Source: Caldilineaceae bacterium (lineage in GTDB: Bacteria; Chloroflexota; Anaerolineae; Caldilineales; Caldilineaceae). From it: DNA of 48,248 bases. Shown one piece after another: positions 1-7,328 of the stretch. The stretch spans positions 1 through 48,248 of the forward strand of contig JADLFO010000149.1 in the NCBI GenBank assembly GCA_020845455.1, given 5' to 3'. The position numbers and the translations under genes are program-made. The stretch's first letter is position 1; the number at the start of each line of letters is the position of its first letter. Under the pieces are notes generated by a model that made no database searches, was not told the origin of the DNA, and saw only the letters and a program-made list of their open reading frames with translations.

Positions 1-360
1 CGCACGCGGACTAGGGTCAGAGGCAAAGAGCAACGGACACGGCACAGCAATTGGTCGTTCGCCCAACTGCGCGCCTTCCTCGCCTACAAGGCGAAGCTGG
101 CGGGAGTTCCTTTGGTTTTGGTTGACCCGCGCTATACCAGCCAACGCTGTTTCGTGTGTGGTCATGTTGAGAAGGCCAATCGCCAAAGCCAATCTGAGTT
201 CCTTTGCCGTAGTTGTGGGCATACGGCCCACGCCGATGTCAACGCTGCTCGCAACATCTCTTGGGCTGCCGTCAGACAGCCTATTGTCTCGGATGCGGAT
301 GTAGACTTCTATTCCGCAGCGCCAGAGACAAGCTCCCCTGCTTTAGCGGGGAGTATCTGA
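1..360 (+). CDS. tnpB: TnpB (IS200/IS605 OrfB) RNA-guided nuclease, C-terminal part; 5' end outside window
   Basis: The reading frame is open from the first base, so the gene enters from outside the window. About 119 residues are visible. They carry the TnpB zinc ribbon (CFVC ... CRSC) and the third RuvC motif HADVNAARN, whose Asp is catalytic in the family. TnpB proteins are RNA-guided DNA nucleases that help IS200/IS605 elements persist. The last codons overlap a hairpin at 333-353, the expected position of the element right end and the omega-RNA scaffold. No TnpA transposase is visible on this side. It is only moderately similar to the TnpB at 46594-47727, so the two are different elements, not recent copies. 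Family assignment is firm; activity cannot be judged from a fragment. Confidence 0.9.
   Translation, partial: RTRTRVRGKEQRTRHSNWSFAQLRAFLAYKAKLAGVPLVLVDPRYTSQRCFVCGHVEKANRQSQSEFLCRSCGHTAHADVNAARNISWAAVRQPIVSDADVDFYSAAPETSSPALAGSI
333..353 (+). repeat. Right-end hairpin of the first TnpB element
   Basis: CTCCCC (333-338) and GGGGAG (348-353) form a perfect 6-bp stem around the loop TGCTTTAGC. The same 9-base loop with a different, compensated stem lies at the end of the second tnpB (47700-47720). The stop codon lies just downstream, as is usual where omega RNA overlaps the tnpB 3' end. Confidence 0.75.
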
Positions 361-416
361 CTCATCCGCAATCATCTGCACAGGCCGGCTGGATGAGCCG
401 GCAAAACCCAACCTGC

Positions 417-1001
<585 letters not shown>

Positions 1002-1063
1002 CGGCTCCTGGTTCCTTACTCCTGAACAACGGCGCGCAGCCGGATTCGCGGCTTCAGCGGCAG

Positions 1064-2251
1064 CTACATCCGCTGCAGGATCGCATCCACCTTGGCGACG
1101 ACCTGTTTGATCTCGTCTTCGCCGATGGTCAACGGCGGCACAAAGCGCAGCACATTGGGGCCGGCGTTGACCAAGATCAGCCCCTGCTTATAGCCTTCGG
1201 ACACAATCGGGCTGGTGTCGATATCCAGCTCCATGCCGACCATCAGCCCTTGGCCGCGCACCTCGACGATATGCGGGCTGTTGAGTTCATCGAGCAGTTC
1301 TTTGAGCAGCTTGCCCTTGGCCTGCACGTCGGCCAAGAAGTTGGGGTCGGAGACGCGCTGGACCACATATTCCGCCACATGCGTCGTGACCGGGCCGCCG
1401 GCAAAGGTGCTGGCATGGTCGCCCTTGTGCATGGCTTCCGCTACCTTTTGGCGCATCAGGATAGCGCCGATCGGCAGACCCCCCGCCAGGGGTTTGGCGC
1501 TGGTCAGGATGTCCGGCTCGACGCCGTACCCTTGGTAGGCCCACAGGTGGCCTGTGCGCCCCACGCCGCACTGCACCTCGTCAAAGATCAAGAGCGCATC
1601 ATACTGGTCGGCCAGGTCGCGCAACCCCTGCAGAAATTCGCGTGTCGCCGGGTGGATGCCGCCCTCCCCCTGCACAGGTTCTACGATGATGGCGCAGACC
1701 CCCTCGTCCATCTGGGCGCGTGCGCTCTCCAGGTCGTTGAACTCGGCAAAGCGCACGCCGGGCATCAACGGCTCGAACGGCTCCTGATACTTGGGCCGCG
1801 GCGTGGCGGCCAGGCTGCCAAACAGACGGCCATGAAATGCGTTGGAAAAGGCCAGGATGTGATATTTATCGTTGCGCCCCTTCTCACGTGCATAGCGGCG
1901 GGCGAACTTGAATGCGCCCTCGTTGGCATCTGCGCCGGTGAGGCTGAAATGAACCTTATCGGCAAAGCTGGTCTCACACAGCAGCTTTGCCAGCCGTGCA
2001 TGGGGCGCGGTGTGATAGAGGTTGCTGGCATGCAGCACGCCGCTGCTCACCGCTTCCTGAACAGCCTGGGCGATGCCGGGGTCATCATAGCCCAGCGCGT
2101 TGACGGCGATCCCCGCCACACAGTCCAGATAGGCATTGCCCTCGCTGTCATAGAGCGTGCTGCCTTCGCCGCGCTCGATCACAAAGGGCGGGCGGCTGTA
2201 GACCCCCAGCACATACTCTTGTTCCAGGCCGATGATTTCCTGCGTGTTCAT
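1064..2251 (-). CDS. argD: Acetylornithine aminotransferase
   Basis: A class III PLP-dependent aminotransferase of 395 residues that converts N-acetylglutamate semialdehyde and glutamate to N-acetylornithine and 2-oxoglutarate. Visible family marks are LIFDEVQCGVGRTG, with the PLP-ring Asp, and SAKPLAGGLPIGAIL, with the Schiff-base Lys. The frame is open 25 codons further upstream, but the ATG at 2251 is chosen because AGGAG lies just before it and the protein then begins MNTQEIIGLEQEY, as expected. It sits between argB and the argA-like gene in the arginine operon. The enzyme may also serve in lysine synthesis in some bacteria; no lysine genes are near. Confidence 0.93.
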   Translation of the reverse strand: MNTQEIIGLEQEYVLGVYSRPPFVIERGEGSTLYDSEGNAYLDCVAGIAVNALGYDDPGIAQAVQEAVSSGVLHASNLYHTAPHARLAKLLCETSFADKVHFSLTGADANEGAFKFARRYAREKGRNDKYHILAFSNAFHGRLFGSLAATPRPKYQEPFEPLMPGVRFAEFNDLESARAQMDEGVCAIIVEPVQGEGGIHPATREFLQGLRDLADQYDALLIFDEVQCGVGRTGHLWAYQGYGVEPDILTSAKPLAGGLPIGAILMRQKVAEAMHKGDHASTFAGGPVTTHVAEYVVQRVSDPNFLADVQAKGKLLKELLDELNSPHIVEVRGQGLMVGMELDIDTSPIVSEGYKQGLILVNAGPNVLRFVPPLTIGEDEIKQVVAKVDAILQRM

Positions 2252-2318
2252 TCCTCGCTCCTGTGTAGCTGTTGAAAGCGGCAGCTTCGATTGGGCGGCC
2301 GTGGCCGGGCCTTGGATG

Positions 2319-3197
2319 CTAGGCAATGTTGCGCGCCCCGATCACGCCGGTGCCGCCGTTCTCTTGGACGCCGGCCAGGTTGGTGATCACCGCCTGGGCG
2401 ACGCCGCCCTGGACGGCATGGATGGCGCTGCGCACCTTGGGGATCATGCCCCCGGTGATGATGCCTTCGTCGATCCACTGCTCGGCTTGGTCGGCGGTGA
2501 CGGCGCGCACCACGCGGCCCGCCACCAAGATGCCCGGCACGTTGCTGACAAACACCAACTTGATCGCGCCCAGCCGGGCGGCGATGGCGGTGGCGGCATG
2601 GTCGGCGTTGACGTTATAGCTCAACGAGTCGTGTGCGCCAAAGCTGATCGGGCTGATGACCGGCACGATGCCGGCGTCGATCAGCGCGTAGATCAGATGG
2701 GGGTCGACGTCCTGGATGTCGCCCACGCGGCCCAGATCGCCCAGCGGGTGCCACATTTTTTCCACATAGATCGTGCCGTCGTCCACACCGCTGAACCCTG
2801 CGGCGCGAATGCCGGTATGGACCAAGGCGCGCACGATGCGTTTGTTGGTCAACCCGCTGAGCACCATTTCGGCGACGTCGAGGCTTGGCTCGTCGGTAAC
2901 GCGCAGCCCTTCAATAAAGTGGGGCGTCAGCCCCAGCTTTTCCTGATAGGCGGCGATGGTCTTGCCGCCGCCATGCACGATCACCGGGACATAGCCTTCG
3001 GCCTGCACGGCGCGTACGGCCAAGGACAGGCCTGCGAGAAAAGAGGGGTCGTCTAGCTCGTTGCCGCCCACCTTGACGACCACGATATAGGGCATGTGCC
3101 CGGCCTCGCCTGGGTCCGATTCGAGCACCGGTCCGGCGCTGAGGTCGAAGTTGAGATTACCGGGATTGAGATCAGATGACATGTATAGTTCGTCCAT
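2319..3197 (-). CDS. argB: Acetylglutamate kinase
   Basis: An amino-acid-kinase-family protein of up to 292 residues that phosphorylates N-acetylglutamate, the second arginine-pathway step. Diagnostic segments are VVKVGGNEL (phosphate loop, about residue 40), VHGGGKTI (acetylglutamate binding), YNVNADHAA, and VSNVPGIL. The start is uncertain: ATGs at 3197, 3182 and 3095 are in frame and none has a strong Shine-Dalgarno site. The family usually begins shortly before the VVKVGG strand, so about 30 N-terminal residues may not be real. It follows argC by roughly 55 bases that contain three 13-bp tandem repeats. Confidence 0.93.
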   Translation of the reverse strand: MDELYMSSDLNPGNLNFDLSAGPVLESDPGEAGHMPYIVVVKVGGNELDDPSFLAGLSLAVRAVQAEGYVPVIVHGGGKTIAAYQEKLGLTPHFIEGLRVTDEPSLDVAEMVLSGLTNKRIVRALVHTGIRAAGFSGVDDGTIYVEKMWHPLGDLGRVGDIQDVDPHLIYALIDAGIVPVISPISFGAHDSLSYNVNADHAATAIAARLGAIKLVFVSNVPGILVAGRVVRAVTADQAEQWIDEGIITGGMIPKVRSAIHAVQGGVAQAVITNLAGVQENGGTGVIGARNIA

Positions 3198-3227
3198 CGT
3201 TCATCGCGGCGGGCAGGTCAGCCCCCT

Positions 3228-3265
3228 AGAGTAGACCTCTAAAGTAGACCTCTAAAGTAGACCTA
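3228..3265 (-). repeat. Three 13-bp tandem repeats spanning the argC stop and argC-argB gap
   Basis: On the plus strand the unit AAAGTAGACCTCT occurs at 3241-3253. A one-mismatch copy lies at 3228-3240 and a nearly complete third copy at 3254-3265. On the coding strand each unit supplies a TAG and an AGAGG. The first unit read by the transcript contains the argC stop codon, so the array looks like local duplication of the argC 3' end. Confidence 0.85.
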
Positions 3266-4283
3266 ATGTCTCGTCGATCCCTACGCTGAGGTTAAAGTTT
3301 TGGATCGCCTGGCCACTGGCTCCCTTGATCAGATTGTCCAGCGTGGCGACGATGATATAGTCCGGGCCATCGGGCTGCATGGGGTCGGCAGACGTGATGC
3401 TGACGGCGCAGCGGTTGGTATAGGCGGTGTGGCGCAGCGAGGCGAACTGGCCCGCGGGCAGCAGATGGATAAACGGCTCGCCGGCGTAGGTCTCGGCATA
3501 GAGATCGCGGATCATCTGCTCGGTGACGCCCTGCGGCACGCTGACATACATCGTGCTGAGGATGCCCCGGTTGACGGGCAGCAGATGGGGCGAAAAGAGA
3601 AAACGGTGCGTGTGTTGGCCGTTGACGCGGTTGAGCACCTGCTCCATCTCGGCGATGTGGCGGTGGCGCACGCCGACGTTGTAGGGCGTCAGATTCTCGT
3701 TGGCTTCCACAAAGCTGTACTGCAGCTTGGTCTGACGGCCCGCGCCGCTGACGCCGCTTTTGCTGTCGACGATCACCTGGTCGCTCAGCCAGCCCGCCTT
3801 GGCCAAGGGATAGAGGCCCAGGTTGACGCTGGTGGGATAGCAGCCGGGATTGGCGATCAACCGTGCGCCTGCGATCTGGGCGCGGTTGATCTCGCACAGC
3901 CCATAGACAAACTGCGGCAGCAGGTCGGGCGCGGTGTGGGGCACGCCATACCAGCGTTGGTAGGCGGCGGGGTCGGCCAGCCGGAAGTCGGCGCTGAGGT
4001 CCACCACATGCACGCCGGTGGCTTGAAAGGCGCGCACCGGCTCGATCGACGCGGTATGCGGCAGGCAGAGAAAGACTACATCCACCTCGCCGGCGCGTGC
4101 CATGCCTTCTTGCAGGCTGATCAGCGGATAGTCCCACGGCGCGGCGTGGACCTCGGAGAAGGTTTTGCCCGCGCTGTTTTCGCTGGTGACCCAGGCAACC
4201 TCCAACTGTGGGTGGCGCTGGATCATCTGCACCAACTCAAAGCCGGTGTATCCTGTAGCGCCGGCGATCCCCGCTTTGTACAT
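3252..4283 (-). CDS. argC: N-acetyl-gamma-glutamyl-phosphate reductase
   Basis: This 343-residue NADPH-dependent reductase makes N-acetylglutamate semialdehyde, the third arginine-pathway step. It has an N-terminal Rossmann motif GIAGATGYTG (residues 5-14) and the active-site segment ANPGCYPTS, with catalytic Cys at about 148. The ATG at 4283 is used, not the upstream in-frame ATG at 4328, because AGGAG is correctly spaced and the protein starts MYKAGIAGATG. It is the first structural gene of the argCBD-argA operon. A leader of about 280 bases precedes it with a promoter, leader peptide and attenuator. Its last codon lies in a 13-bp repeat array. Confidence 0.95.
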   Translation of the reverse strand: MYKAGIAGATGYTGFELVQMIQRHPQLEVAWVTSENSAGKTFSEVHAAPWDYPLISLQEGMARAGEVDVVFLCLPHTASIEPVRAFQATGVHVVDLSADFRLADPAAYQRWYGVPHTAPDLLPQFVYGLCEINRAQIAGARLIANPGCYPTSVNLGLYPLAKAGWLSDQVIVDSKSGVSGAGRQTKLQYSFVEANENLTPYNVGVRHRHIAEMEQVLNRVNGQHTHRFLFSPHLLPVNRGILSTMYVSVPQGVTEQMIRDLYAETYAGEPFIHLLPAGQFASLRHTAYTNRCAVSITSADPMQPDGPDYIIVATLDNLIKGASGQAIQNFNLSVGIDETLGLL

Positions 4284-4342
4284 CGTGCTCCTGTCCTTCT
4301 CGATGGTTAATCGACTTGTATGGAACATGCAAGATCACAGCG

Positions 4343-4404
4343 CCGGCCTGCGGGCGACACATCTCTCGCCGGATGGCGGCGAGGCGGTGTGTGACGGAGG
4401 CCGG
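4343..4404 (-). promoter_or_regulatory. Three-tier hairpin in the argC 5' leader, after the attenuator
   Basis: CCGGCCT/AGGCCGG (4343-4349 with 4398-4404) encloses ACACA/TGTGT and an inner CTCGCCG/CGGCGAG stem. It lies between the terminator and the argC start, so it is made only in read-through transcripts. It may stabilise the mRNA; no riboswitch class was recognised. Confidence 0.5.
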
Positions 4405-4414
4405 ACCGCTTGGC

Positions 4415-4446
4415 AAAAGAAAAAGCCCTCCGAACTGGAGAGCTTT
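4415..4446 (-). terminator. Intrinsic terminator in the arg leader (attenuator)
   Basis: Read on the minus strand, AAAGCUCUCC and GGAGGGCUUU form a 10-bp stem with one G-U pair and an AGUUC loop, followed directly by a U-rich tract (TTTTTCTTTT). It lies about 45 bases after the leader-peptide stop and about 130 bases before argC. Its 5' arm overlaps the antiterminator strand, so the two structures exclude each other. Confidence 0.88.
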
Positions 4447-4490
4447 GCCGTCAAACCCCTGTCTTACACGTGCGCGCGCAAAGTTTCCAG
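4435..4490 (-). promoter_or_regulatory. Antiterminator pairing of the arg attenuator
   Basis: On the transcript, CUGGA-AA-CUUUGC (4490 to 4478), right after the leader stop codon, pairs with GCAAAG-CUC-UCCAG (4448 to 4435). This gives 11 base pairs around a small internal loop. The second strand contains most of the terminator 5' arm. A third UCCAG, inside the Arg codons of the leader peptide (4524-4520), can pair with the same CUGGA and free the terminator. Confidence 0.8.
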
Positions 4491-4491
4491 A

Positions 4492-4560
4492 TCAGTGACC
4501 GGTCCGGGAAGCGTAGCGCCTGGAGCGTGTGATGCAGACCAGCAGGGCACTTGTGTCCAT
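4492..4560 (-). CDS. Arginine-rich leader peptide of the argC operon
   Basis: A 22-codon frame encodes MDTSALLVCITRSRRYASRTGH. Four of its 22 codons are Arg (positions 12, 14, 15 and 19), three of them within four codons. It starts 10 bases after the -10 element of a consensus promoter, so it should be translated from the extreme 5' end of the transcript; no Shine-Dalgarno site is present. The stop codon is immediately followed by the antiterminator strand. The layout matches ribosome-mediated attenuators of amino-acid operons such as trp and his. Stalling at Arg codons would mask UCCAG in the peptide region, allow antitermination and switch on argCBD-argA when charged tRNA-Arg is scarce. The function is inferred. 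Confidence 0.8.
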   Translation of the reverse strand: MDTSALLVCITRSRRYASRTGH

Positions 4561-4570
4561 AGTAGCCGAC

Positions 4571-4599
4571 AGTGTAGCATGGTGGGGGGGCAGTGTCAA
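4571..4599 (-). promoter_or_regulatory. Promoter of the arg leader and operon
   Basis: TTGACA (4599-4594), a 17-bp spacer and TACACT (4576-4571) with the extended -10 TGC. Transcription should begin near 4564, about four bases before the leader-peptide ATG. Confidence 0.85.
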
Positions 4600-4663
4600 T
4601 ACTCGCCGTCCCCTACGCGCGCACTGCGCGCGAACTGGAGTCTGGAGACGAGAAAGAAAAGGC

Positions 4664-5335
4664 ATGACGAATACAACCACGCAGCCGGTCATCACGCGCT
4701 TGATCTTGGTGCGCCACGGTGAGACCGAAGGCAATCTCAGCCAGGTATGGCATGGCGCGCTCGATGCGCCGCTGACGCCGCGCGGCCGCGCCCAGGTGGA
4801 TGCCACCGCCGCGCGGCTGGCGCAACTGCATGACGGCCGGCCCATCGATCATCTCTATGTCTCGCCGCTGCCGCGGGCGCAAAGCACAGCGGCGGCCATT
4901 GCCCGGGCGACAGGGCTTATGGCCGAGGTAGACGATGGGCTGCGCGAGTTCAGCATCGGCGACTGGGAGGGGCGCTCCTTTCGCGACTTGCGCGAAATGG
5001 AAGATCTCTGGGGCCGCTGGGAGGCGGACCCGCACTTTGCGCCGCCCAATGGTGAATCGCCCAGTACGTTTAACAGCCGTGTGGTGGAGGCCGCCCAGCG
5101 GCTGGTCGCCCAACACCCAGGCGAGACCCTGGTGGCGGTGACACACGGCGGGGTGATCGGCAATCTGCTCGCTTCGTTTGTGGGGAATGGGCCGGGCGAC
5201 TGGCGGCGTTTTGACCCGCCCAACTGTTCGATCAGCATCCTCGACTGGGACGGGGCGCAGTGGACGCCGGTGCTGATCAACGATATCGGCCATCTGCCTG
5301 CCCCGGCGCGGGCGGATTATCTGCCCGACTATTGA
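4664..5335 (+). CDS. Histidine phosphatase family protein (phosphoglycerate mutase-like)
   Basis: A 223-residue protein of the histidine phosphatase clan. It shows the phosphohistidine motif LVRHGET near the N-terminus and the second catalytic histidine in VTHGGVIGN near the C-terminus, with LREFSIGDWEG between them, as in cofactor-independent small phosphatases such as CobC or GpmB-like enzymes. The substrate cannot be assigned from sequence. The ATG at 4664 is chosen because conserved sequence begins a few residues later; a purine-rich AGAAAGAAAAGG precedes it. The frame is open much further upstream, but that part lies antisense to the arg promoter and leader and does not look coding. It is divergent from the arg operon and tail-to-tail with the next gene, three bases apart. 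Confidence 0.85.
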   Translation: MTNTTTQPVITRLILVRHGETEGNLSQVWHGALDAPLTPRGRAQVDATAARLAQLHDGRPIDHLYVSPLPRAQSTAAAIARATGLMAEVDDGLREFSIGDWEGRSFRDLREMEDLWGRWEADPHFAPPNGESPSTFNSRVVEAAQRLVAQHPGETLVAVTHGGVIGNLLASFVGNGPGDWRRFDPPNCSISILDWDGAQWTPVLINDIGHLPAPARADYLPDY

Positions 5336-5337
5336 TT

Positions 5338-6096
5338 CTAACTCATCCGCAGCCCGCCGTCGAGCCGGATCACTTCGCCGTTGAGCATGGGGTTTTGAAT
5401 GATGTGCGCCACCAGCGCCGCGAATTCGTCGGGCCGGCCCAGCCGCTTGGGGAAGGGCGACTGCTGCGCCAAGGCTTCGATGGCGGGCGTAGGCAGCGTC
5501 GCCAGCAGGGGCGTATCAAAGACTCCCGGCGCAATCGTCACGACGCGGATGCCATAGGTGGAGAGATCGCGTGCCATCGGGAGCGTCATGCTCACGATGC
5601 CGCCCTTGGCGGCGGCATAGGCGACCTGCCCCACCTGCCCTTCATAGGCCGCGATCGAGGCTGTGAAGATGATCACGCCGCGCTCGCCTTCTTCGTTGGG
5701 GTCATTGCTCGCCAGCGCTTCGGCGGCGACCCGCGCCACATTGAAGGACCCCGCCAAGTTGACCTGCACGACGCGCGCAAAGCTCTCCAGGCTGTGCGCG
5801 CCGCGGCGGCTGAGCGTCTTTTCCACGACCGCCATCCCTGCGCAGTTGACAACCCCATGCAGTGACCCGAAGCGTGTGCGCACCGCGGCGACAGCCTCCT
5901 GTATGGCCTCGGCATGCGTGATGTCGGCCTGGACAAAGTAGGCCGCCGGCAGTTGGTCGGCGAGGCGCTCGCCGACCGGGCGGTTGAGGTCGACAATGGC
6001 GACATTGGCCCCGGTCTGCGCCAGATGGCGAGCGGTGGCCGCGCCCAGGCCAGAGCCGCCGCCGGTGACGAGAAATGTTCGATCCGAGATGTGCAT
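5338..6096 (-). CDS. Short-chain dehydrogenase, 3-hydroxyacyl-CoA dehydrogenase type-2-like
   Basis: A 252-residue classical SDR with the NAD(H) motif TGGGSGLG (11-18), NCAG (84-87), catalytic Ser147, Tyr160 and Lys164 (YAAAK), and the tail segment [20 protein letters not shown]. That tail, together with the [13 protein letters not shown] stretch, is characteristic of the HSD17B10/3-hydroxyacyl-CoA dehydrogenase type-2 group, which oxidises 3-hydroxyacyl-CoA with NAD. Its exact substrate is uncertain. The ATG at 6096 has AGGAGG upstream. An extended -10 lies about 65 bases upstream with two 15-bp direct repeats in the leader. No fatty-acid genes are adjacent. Confidence 0.83.
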   Translation of the reverse strand: MHISDRTFLVTGGGSGLGAATARHLAQTGANVAIVDLNRPVGERLADQLPAAYFVQADITHAEAIQEAVAAVRTRFGSLHGVVNCAGMAVVEKTLSRRGAHSLESFARVVQVNLAGSFNVARVAAEALASNDPNEEGERGVIIFTASIAAYEGQVGQVAYAAAKGGIVSMTLPMARDLSTYGIRVVTIAPGVFDTPLLATLPTPAIEALAQQSPFPKRLGRPDEFAALVAHIIQNPMLNGEVIRLDGGLRMS

Positions 6097-6112
6097 AGGC
6101 GCGCCTCCTGAG

Positions 6113-6138
6113 CGGGTATTGGCCAAACGGGTATTGGC
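6113..6138 (-). repeat. Direct repeat in the SDR leader, possible operator
   Basis: CGGGTATTGGC occurs at 6113-6123 and 6128-6138, exactly 15 bp apart, between the extended -10 (6162-6170) and the SDR ribosome-binding site. This could be a binding site for a tandem-acting regulator or a chance duplication. Confidence 0.5.
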
Positions 6139-6161
6139 TAGGATGAGGGGAACATACTGCT

Positions 6162-6170
6162 ATCTTAGCA
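6162..6170 (-). promoter_or_regulatory. Extended -10 promoter of the SDR gene
   Basis: TGCTAAGAT on the minus strand matches the TGCTAnnnT form seen at many starts in this window. No good -35 is visible at the usual spacing. Confidence 0.45.
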
Positions 6171-6186
6171 CGAAACGGGCCGGATG

Positions 6187-6936
6187 CTACGCCGCAATGC
6201 GGCGGATGATCACTAGGATCGCCACCAGGCAGAGGATGCCCATGGGGACAGCCGCCAGGATGCCTGCCATCAGCAGGAGCAGTAGCTGCATCTGGATCCC
6301 GCGGCTTCCCGGCGGCGTGGCTGGTGGCGCGATGTTGACCACGATCTGCGCCGGTTGGATCGGCGCCGGCTGAAGTACTGCCGGGGACAGCGCGATAGCG
6401 GGTGGCGTCGGCGGCAGCGCAGACGCGGGAATAGGGGGTAGGGTAGGTGTTGGCTCGATTGTCGGGGCGGGCGGTGGCGCGACGACAGCCAGCACCGCGG
6501 TGGCGATGACCTGGATCCCTGCGCCGCGCGCAATCAGCGTGTAGGTCGTGGTCTGTGCGGGCCTCACCCAACCGTCGCCCGATGGGAGGATGCTCGCGCT
6601 GCGCTCGCCGTCGCCCACAGAAACAGATTCCGCCTGATTCACCTGCCAGCGCATCTGCGCCTGTTCGCCTGGATGGATGGTCGCCGGCTCGACGCTGAAA
6701 AACAGGATCTTCGGCGGGGGAGGGCCGAGGGTCTGCGTGGGGGCGGCAGAAGGGGGCGGTGCGATGGTGGGTGCAGGCGTCTCGGTAGGCGTGACTGTCG
6801 GCGCCTCAATCTGCGCGTCGGCGGCTACGTCACCGATCTTCCCCCATTTTGCACCGCGCTTCCGAGCGGCTAATGCACCTGAACCGGCTGGTTCGATTGT
6901 GGGTAGAGTGTAGCAAGCAGAGGGCGAGACTGTCAA
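6187..6936 (-). CDS. Pro-rich membrane-anchored protein with Ig-like domain; 5' end unclear
   Basis: The frame encodes a Pro/Thr-rich segment and a beta domain starting about KILFFSVEPATIHPGEQAQMRWQ and ending TTTYTLIARG. A second Pro-rich linker and a strongly hydrophobic C-terminal segment ending IIRRIAA follow. The beta domain resembles the Ig-like modules of Chloroflexota surface proteins. The only in-frame start near the 5' end is a TTG at 6936, which is also the -35 of a good promoter and so cannot be the true start. No ATG, GTG or TTG follows before the conserved region. A one-base loss in the G5 run at 6841-6845 would fuse an ATG at 6847 to the frame. The gene may therefore be frameshifted, use a rare start, or contain a sequencing error. 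Function unknown. Confidence 0.6.
   Translation of the reverse strand: MTVSPSACYTLPTIEPAGSGALAARKRGAKWGKIGDVAADAQIEAPTVTPTETPAPTIAPPPSAAPTQTLGPPPPKILFFSVEPATIHPGEQAQMRWQVNQAESVSVGDGERSASILPSGDGWVRPAQTTTYTLIARGAGIQVIATAVLAVVAPPPAPTIEPTPTLPPIPASALPPTPPAIALSPAVLQPAPIQPAQIVVNIAPPATPPGSRGIQMQLLLLLMAGILAAVPMGILCLVAILVIIRRIAA
6907..6936 (-). promoter_or_regulatory. Promoter of the Pro-rich membrane protein gene
   Basis: TTGACA (6936-6931), 18-bp spacer and TGC-TACACT (-10 at 6912-6907). A transcript would begin near 6900. Confidence 0.7.
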
Positions 6937-7059
6937 GCCGGCGACAGCATGAATCGGCGCTCTCTCTCACTTCGGATAGTACGCAGCGCTGCTTGGCGGC
7001 GGGGCCGCGCGTGCAGGTGATGCCGCAATATCCAGTGTGTATTTGCATGAAGTTGGGTA

Positions 7060-7088
7060 TTGAAATTGCGCGACGACCCTGCTATAAT
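7060..7088 (+). promoter_or_regulatory. Strong promoter in the intergenic region before parS
   Basis: TTGAAA (7060-7065), 17-bp spacer and TGC-TATAAT (7083-7088). It is followed within about 50 bases by an intrinsic terminator. Confidence 0.85.
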
Positions 7089-7102
7089 CGGGGCGTTCAC
7101 AC

Positions 7103-7141
7103 GGACAGCGGTGACGGACAGCGGTGACGGACAGCGGTGGG
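7103..7141 (+). repeat. Triple 13-bp tandem repeat
   Basis: Two exact copies of GGACAGCGGTGAC and a third matching 11 of 13 positions; the third forms part of the terminator stem. Confidence 0.9.
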
Positions 7142-7164
7142 AGTAGTGCTCCCGCCCTTTTTTT
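7136..7164 (+). terminator. Intrinsic terminator of the candidate small RNA
   Basis: GGTGGGAG (7136-7143) and CTCCCGCC (7149-7156) pair over 8 bp with one G-U around TAGTG, followed by C and seven T. Confidence 0.85.
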
Positions 7165-7216
7165 GCCGCCTGTGCGCGGGGTCTAGGCAGCGTTCTACGG
7201 CTGCCGGGTCACGTGC

Positions 7217-7232
7217 TGTTTCACGTGAAACA
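7217..7232. other. parS chromosome-partition site 1
   Basis: A perfect 16-bp palindrome TGTTTCACGTGAAACA, identical to the bacterial consensus parS bound by ParB. An identical copy lies 2.4 kb away at 9664-9679. Confidence 0.93.
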
Positions 7233-7328
7233 CCGCGCCGGTGTTGCACGGTCGGCGCTGTACGGTGAACCAAAACTGATGCGAATCATCGTTACATAAA
7301 ACTCTATACGGGTACGCGATAATTGTCG

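Larger units (their letters stand above)
7095..7164 (+). ncRNA. Candidate ~70-nt small RNA with three 13-nt repeats
   Basis: The span from the predicted start (about 7095) to the T-tract contains three copies of GGACAGCGGTGAC (7103-7115, 7116-7128, 7129-7141, the last with two changes) and ends in a hairpin terminator. No convincing open frame fits: a GTG at 7111 gives only 11 codons. It could be an independent small RNA or an attenuated leader for the downstream methyltransferase. No known RNA family was recognised. Confidence 0.5.

Noticed and set aside
4440-4600. T-box riboswitch in the arg leader
   Set aside because: No T-box sequence or specifier-loop arrangement was found; the leader peptide and competing stems explain the terminator better.
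4529-4663. N-terminal extension of the histidine phosphatase
   Set aside because: It lies over the antisense arg promoter and leader peptide, and the conserved domain starts after ATG 4664.
7111-7146. An 11-codon GTG-started leader peptide in the candidate small RNA
   Set aside because: No ribosome-binding site and no run of one amino acid; the codons follow the 13-bp repeat.
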